This document shows positions 58,901 to 64,000 of a stretch of 64,000 nt of DNA, piece after piece. Under the pieces are notes generated by a model. It was not told where the DNA came from. It ran no database searches and was given only the letters and a program-made list of their open reading frames with translations. Positions within the stretch are counted from its first letter, which is position 1; every line of letters starts with the position of its first letter. The position numbers and the translations under genes were made by a program. Origin of the DNA: Paragordius varius (lineage: Eukaryota > Nematomorpha); NCBI GenBank assembly GCA_964247055.1, contig OZ176052.1:1178001-1242000 (forward strand), read 5' to 3'.

Positions 58901-61209
58901 AATAATTGAAATTATATTTTGTTTTCAATTAATGCGTTAAAGATTTGGATCCCGATGACCCAGAAAGTTACACTGAACCAACTGTCGATTATACTCCAAA
59001 TTGGGTTACCGGATACAAAGATGTCCTCAAATTTTGTCCTCAACTACAACCCATTAATGGGAAAGAATGCGTTTATCCTGTCGGTTCTATTGTGGTCATA
59101 CATGATATAGAAAACGCTAAACAAAGGCATTATACGGAACATACACACCGTGTTACATCGTATTTCTTATTCTTCTTTTAAAACTATTTTTAAATCACAA
59201 TAAAGAGTCATATTATTGAAGGGTCTTTAGGTAGATGAAGAAAAAAATAATGTTTGGACATTTTTTTGTCTTTATTCAATGACTAAAGCTAAAAATATGG
59301 CTGTTTTAAGTAATATACGTATATAATCATACTTTGTTGTGTTTATAACCTTTTGAGAATTCCGTGATATAGCGAGATATTTGATATGAAGATAAAATTG
59401 GTGATCTGTGAAACTTCGTTGATATAAATAGCGGACTCGGGTAGGTAATTTCCGGCTTTTACCACTAATCATGCACTTGTATGCTGTAATCAAAAGCAAT
59501 GCCCTAAAATTAAACTAAAAAATAGATAATCGAAAAATCGAGGCAACGAGGAACAACTCTATGTTTTAAGGCACATTTTTAATAGGTTCTCATAGTAAAA
59601 TCTCCGTTTAGTAAAATTTTAAGCGATTTTGTTGGGAAATTTGACGAAATTATTTTTTTTTCTTGTCATGGCTTCATAGGGTAGCGGTGCACCCTTGCAA
59701 TAAATATGTGGCGTCCGCACAGACCCCGGAAGATATAGAACCTGATTCAGACGATGAGGACACGGAAACCGAAAATCCATTGAAAAATAAGGTAAATGCT
59801 TTAATAATATATTTTAAATTGTACCTATCTTAAAAATATAATAAAAATCAAACATATTTTCTCCAGGCTCATGTTAGAGTATGGGACGATCAAACCCGCA
59901 AAACTTTAAGAAAGCTTTATAGCCCGGAATTCGATTGTGGCATAATAGATATGGACTTTTCATTTGTAATCACCTAACAATAAAACTATTTATTAGATGT
60001 TTAACTATTTTGTTAAATATAAATAATTTTTTATCCACAAATATGGCCACACAATATTTTTATTTTATTATTTAAAATTTGATTTAGGATGGGACATATG
60101 TTGTAATTTTTGATATGTTGACCAAATTTCACCTTTGGAAATGGGAAACCGATGATGATATCCTCACTTTCCCGGTAAATATTCTATTTTAGTACACCCT
60201 TCTATTTTGTTCAGACAATCAGTATCAATAATTATCTATTTATTTTTGTTCAATACTAGCTTCCTGAGGATAAAAAGGTAAATTTGAAGTTGGGACCACA
60301 ACCTTGGAGCCCTTGGTGCAACACTTTAGCTCAATTTGCGTTTTGTGCATATGCTTCCAAAGATACTATAGTTGAGGATGATCCCTTAGATTGGGTCCAA
60401 CCCACAACTGTTTTAACGGCGCCATCGGCGACTGACACATTCGAACCAAAGGTCTTTTTGATTAAATAATTTTAATAATCCTTAGGCTAACCACATGTAA
60501 CTATAACCCCTGTTAATAATTATTTAAGTAGTAACCGTATGGTGATCAAAGATTTTCAATGACCCTACAAATTTTCGGTTTCGCGTCCCAATTTTCGGGA
60601 AACAATCCGGTTTCAACCATAAACCCCTTTTGTTCTGCTCCTATAATTAAAATTTTTTTCCACATCTATGTTAATTATATCTTTCAATATCGATAAAAAT
60701 AAGTCAGGAAATGCTAAAAGGCTCCTGTATTTTTATTAAATTGGCTATGACTTTTGAATTCTTAGATAACATTTGATTACACCACCATTACAAGCATAAA
60801 TTTTGTCAACAAGCATATTGTGACAGGAGACATTAATGGAAATTTGATTTTATGGGATAAAGGTTAGTTTTACTTGATCTATTTAAAACCTTTTCAACAA
60901 AACAAAGCGACAAAATTTGGATAAGATATTAGGGAAAACCTTATTAAAAATAAATAATCGACAATTAATGTTAATATAATGTCATATCTAATATCTATCC
61001 AGATAAAAATCAAAAAGTTAAGGTGGACAAAGCACATGCATCCAGTATCACTACTATAATGGTTTACGATGATTATGGTTTAAGTAAGCCTATTATGCCT
61101 CCACCTCTAGATGATCCTGGTAAGGCAAAACATATGCTTCATAAATATTTATAAAACATATTTATGAAAGAGTTATTTTTTCCTTAAAAGGTTTTTAGAT
61201 AATAATCAC

Positions 61210-61247
<38 letters not shown>

Positions 61248-64000
61248 CGAAACATTATATGTTTTAGACGTTTTTAAAATTTTTGAAAACAGATTACACT
61301 GATGATTCTGACGATTCGGAATCTTCATCGGGAGGGTCTACACCTGGAAGTGGTATATATTTATATCTTTATACAATATATTTAATACCTCTATAACAAG
61401 AAGGCCATTTAATGTAAAATTTTGTCCAATATCATCTAGGAAAGATTAAACCCTCAATTTATTGATATCGAATGGGATTGCTCACCTTATGCCATATATA
61501 TATATATATATATATAACGTTTTTCTTTTTATATAAAACTTCATTTTTTTATTTTAACCATGTGCTTAAATTTCCATTTAGACTATTGCTGTTTCACAAA
61601 TAACTTATGAGGCAATTGAATGATGTATCATTCAAATTTGTCAATAACTATTTTTTGAAAAAGTTCTCGTTTATCCTATAGCTTCAAGTTCAGGAAAGGG
61701 GAGTCCGTTATCTACTCCGGCAAGTTCAGTTACGACTCCAAGTACACCAAACTCACCTACAACGTTGGATTCTGAGATTTCAGAAAGTACGACTAATAAC
61801 ACAACAACAACGACCACAACAACGACCACAACTATTGACGATTCTAGTAATACGACTGTCACGTCATCTTCTACCACTACCATAGATGAATCTACCACAA
61901 ACGCCGCCTCGTCTGGCTCAACAAGCGAATCAGGTGATGAGGATACTGATGATGATGTGCATGTATGCATAATCTTGACCACAGGAGCAGACGGTATGAT
62001 TAAATCATGGAAGGGGGATACGCTTGAACCATTGTGTCACACGATTAAGGTAATACTCTGATAACAATTACCTTATATTTTATGTTGCATATGGTTGTAA
62101 TACACTGATTGCTAGTTTGTTTATCAAAAATTTATTTATAAGCTAAATAGAGAGAACCTTGTAGGGGATTTTGTTATTTTTATAGATAAATTAGGCTCTT
62201 TTACAACGGTGTTAAATTAGTGATAAACATATATACATACTTTATAAACGAATTTGATTTAGGTACCAGAGAGTTGTGCTGTAAATGGAATCATTCCAGG
62301 TATCAATTGGGTAACTTCGCGTACAAAAAAATCGTCAGACCCATCAAAGCATACAACCTTAGCGCATTGTGAAGAGGTTCTTTCCGAAGCTGAGGGAAGC
62401 TTTATCGTAGCAACCGATACTAACAAAATTTATCATGGAAATTTTAAAGATGGTCTTACAATTGCTACTGAAGTAAAGTTCATTTATACTTAATATTCAT
62501 GTCTATTCACTACTCAATGAGACTTATGAGTGCCAGAATTTATACCGTATGTTATATAAAAATGTATAGGCACTTAAATTTTCCGCAACTGCAATCATAG
62601 CAGATACTAATTCTGATGTCTTACATATCACGTCTAACAAACAATTGTTAACATGGGATGTAAAGGGTTCAACCATTTCCTACAAATACAAACTTCCGGT
62701 ATTTGTATAAAAAATTAGTTTTATTTAAATATTTTGTTTCCGCTTTTCATTTTAGTTAATACAGATAATCGTCCATAAAGTTAGTTTTTATTATAAAAAC
62801 TTAATATGATAAATTATACGGTTACTTAAGGAATCAGTCACCTGCATAGGGCATCACCCAAAACATAACATATGTGTGGTTGGTAATGATAAAGGTCAAA
62901 TCAATATTTTGGATAGTTTAACTTACATTTCCTACGGCCTTAAAACCGCAAAAAATGGCATAACGATAAATTGCTTGGAATATTCACCCGGTTTTACAAT
63001 TTCATTTTTTGTTTTTATGTGTTTTATTCCAAAAATATCTAATCTGTTATTTTACACGCATTGTACATTTAGATGGTGAATATCTTGCTGCAGGATTAGC
63101 CGATTGTATTATATACGTTTTCAAGGTAACGGGAGACGGGAAAGCCCTAGAAGAATACGTACATTTCAAGGTATTTTTACAACAGTAGGAACCAAAATTT
63201 TCACTACATTCTTAAAATAAAGTTTTATCGTATTTATCCTGTTAACTCCTCTCCATATTAATTCATAAAAATTATATTTCCTAGCAACATTACACCGAAA
63301 TAATAGGCCTGGATTGGTCAGTAGGCTATCCTGCATTGGATGACGAGGAGGATATTGACACAGAAGCAAACAGTGATGTCATAACAGGTTCCGAAAAAGC
63401 TTCTGAAGAAAATGTATCTTCCAACGGTTCTGATGCTAACTTTGAATCTCACACTGATGGGCATGGATGGATCCATGGTAAGGGTAAAGGTAATTCATAT
63501 AATAATAATAATAATAATATAAATATTTGATTTAAAGCATATTATATTTGTGCTTAGATGATGAAATATCTATATATGATTGTTTAAAGGTTTTGATTGA
63601 TTCTAACATTCTAATACTTGCTTCTTAAAATTATTTTGATTTACATAAGGCAAATAAATTAATTTTATATCTGGAAAATAATAGATGTCTGCCTCCTCAA
63701 ATGCTTATTATATCGTATCTCATAAGTAAGTATTAAAAATCTAAAAATAGTAATTTTTTTATCATAGGTGATCACGGTGGAAGAGGTCGCGGTGGTCATT
63801 GTGGAGGTGGCAATTTCGGTAATATTTATTAATATTCATTTAAATGCCAAATTTAAATTGTTAATTCACTTATGAATGCACCAAAATTATTTATAAAATA
63901 CTATATCTATTAAGGTCTAAAAAGTACCCTCAATTATTTCGGTATATTATATTTAATAAAAATTCTATTTTTTAATCAACAGGTTTCGGGTTTTCTGGAA
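55931..64000 (+). CDS. EML-like (echinoderm microtubule-associated protein-like) WD protein, 3' end beyond window
   Basis: Exons: 55931-56204, 56384-56434, 56683-57211, 57662-57759, 57845-57925, 58021-58433, 58531-58604, 58667-58701, 58781-58861, 58943-59159, 59680-59791, 59867-59965, 60088-60174, 60260-60451, 60766-60862, 61003-61119, 61293-61352, 61682-62049, 62263-62472, 62570-62698, 62831-62990, 63073-63170, 63285-63489, 63768-63818, 63983 onward. All phases agree. The family call rests on the HELP-like core (SIVVIHDIENAKQRHYTEHTHR with VTSVAVHP across an intron; EML: SVVVLYNYEERTQRHYLGHT and AIHP), HVRVWDDQTRKTL, DINGNLILWDK and further WD units (LLTWDVKG, GLADCIIYVFK, IIGLDWS). EML proteins bind microtubules through a tandem beta-propeller. 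Oddities: Cys-rich start (CNCGCGG), a CPYCKK and CTCS pair that could bind zinc, a Ser/Thr-rich insert within the propeller, and a Gly/Arg-rich tail. Confidence 0.82.
56343..56370. repeat. (TA)n runs in EML introns
   Basis: This run lies just before an acceptor; similar runs stand at about 57773-57795, 61212-61242 and 61497-61516 in other introns of the same gene. Confidence 0.8.
61797..61832 (+). repeat. ACN-codon (poly-Thr) tract in the EML-like gene
   Basis: Eleven consecutive Thr codons (ACA, ACG, ACC and ACT mixed) inside exon 61682-62049. Mixed codons suggest either an older expansion or selection for Thr rather than a fresh triplet slippage. Confidence 0.85.

Noticed and set aside
1-64000. 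CRISPR arrays, tRNA or rRNA genes
   Set aside because: None seen; the only regular repeats are MITE arms, the tandem duplication and microsatellites.

Overview
The window is animal nuclear DNA: strongly AT-rich, with introns that follow GT-AG, many (TA)n runs and several families of transposon debris. The recognisable proteins are metazoan: a KCTD8/12/16-type BTB protein, TRAPPC12, SLC35F6, a TGF-beta family ligand and an EML-type WD protein. They are so divergent that I suspect a fast-evolving lineage, but I cannot name the species or phylum from this window alone.

Layout. 1-3059 is non-coding with two fold-back MITEs. 3060-10241 (+) is a three-exon KCTD-like gene whose second intron carries a piggyBac-like non-autonomous element. 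10242-14474 holds a palindromic MITE and a decayed mariner transposase. 14475-26116 is a tandem duplication of about 5.7-6.0 kb containing the 3' exons of TRAPPC12 (-) and a small ORF with a possible signal peptide; the 5' exons of TRAPPC12 follow up to about 28308. 30340-32013 (+) is SLC35F6, with a hAT-type MITE in its intron. 33067-33331 may be a tiny two-exon gene. 37022-38568 (+) is a TGF-beta family ligand without its first exon. 38569-46752 is transposon-rich: palindromic CACTG elements, an RTE-like LINE (-) split by one of them, and a fossil integrase fragment. 48547-50428 (+) is a two-exon secreted cysteine-rich peptide gene. 50429-55930 is repeat-filled intergenic DNA. 55931 to the window end (+) is at least 25 exons of an EML-like gene that runs off the edge.

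No operon logic applies; the genes are unrelated neighbours. The main biological interest lies in the duplicated TRAPPC12 tail (both copies keep an open frame with indels in multiples of three), the divergent signalling molecules (a six-cysteine TGF-beta ligand and a twin-CX3C peptide), an EML protein with unusual Cys-, Thr- and Gly/Arg-rich additions, and a fold-back MITE family built from iterated 21-bp units that stayed active after the duplication.

All exon models were made by eye from frame, splice dinucleotides and remembered family sequences; none has been tested against transcripts.
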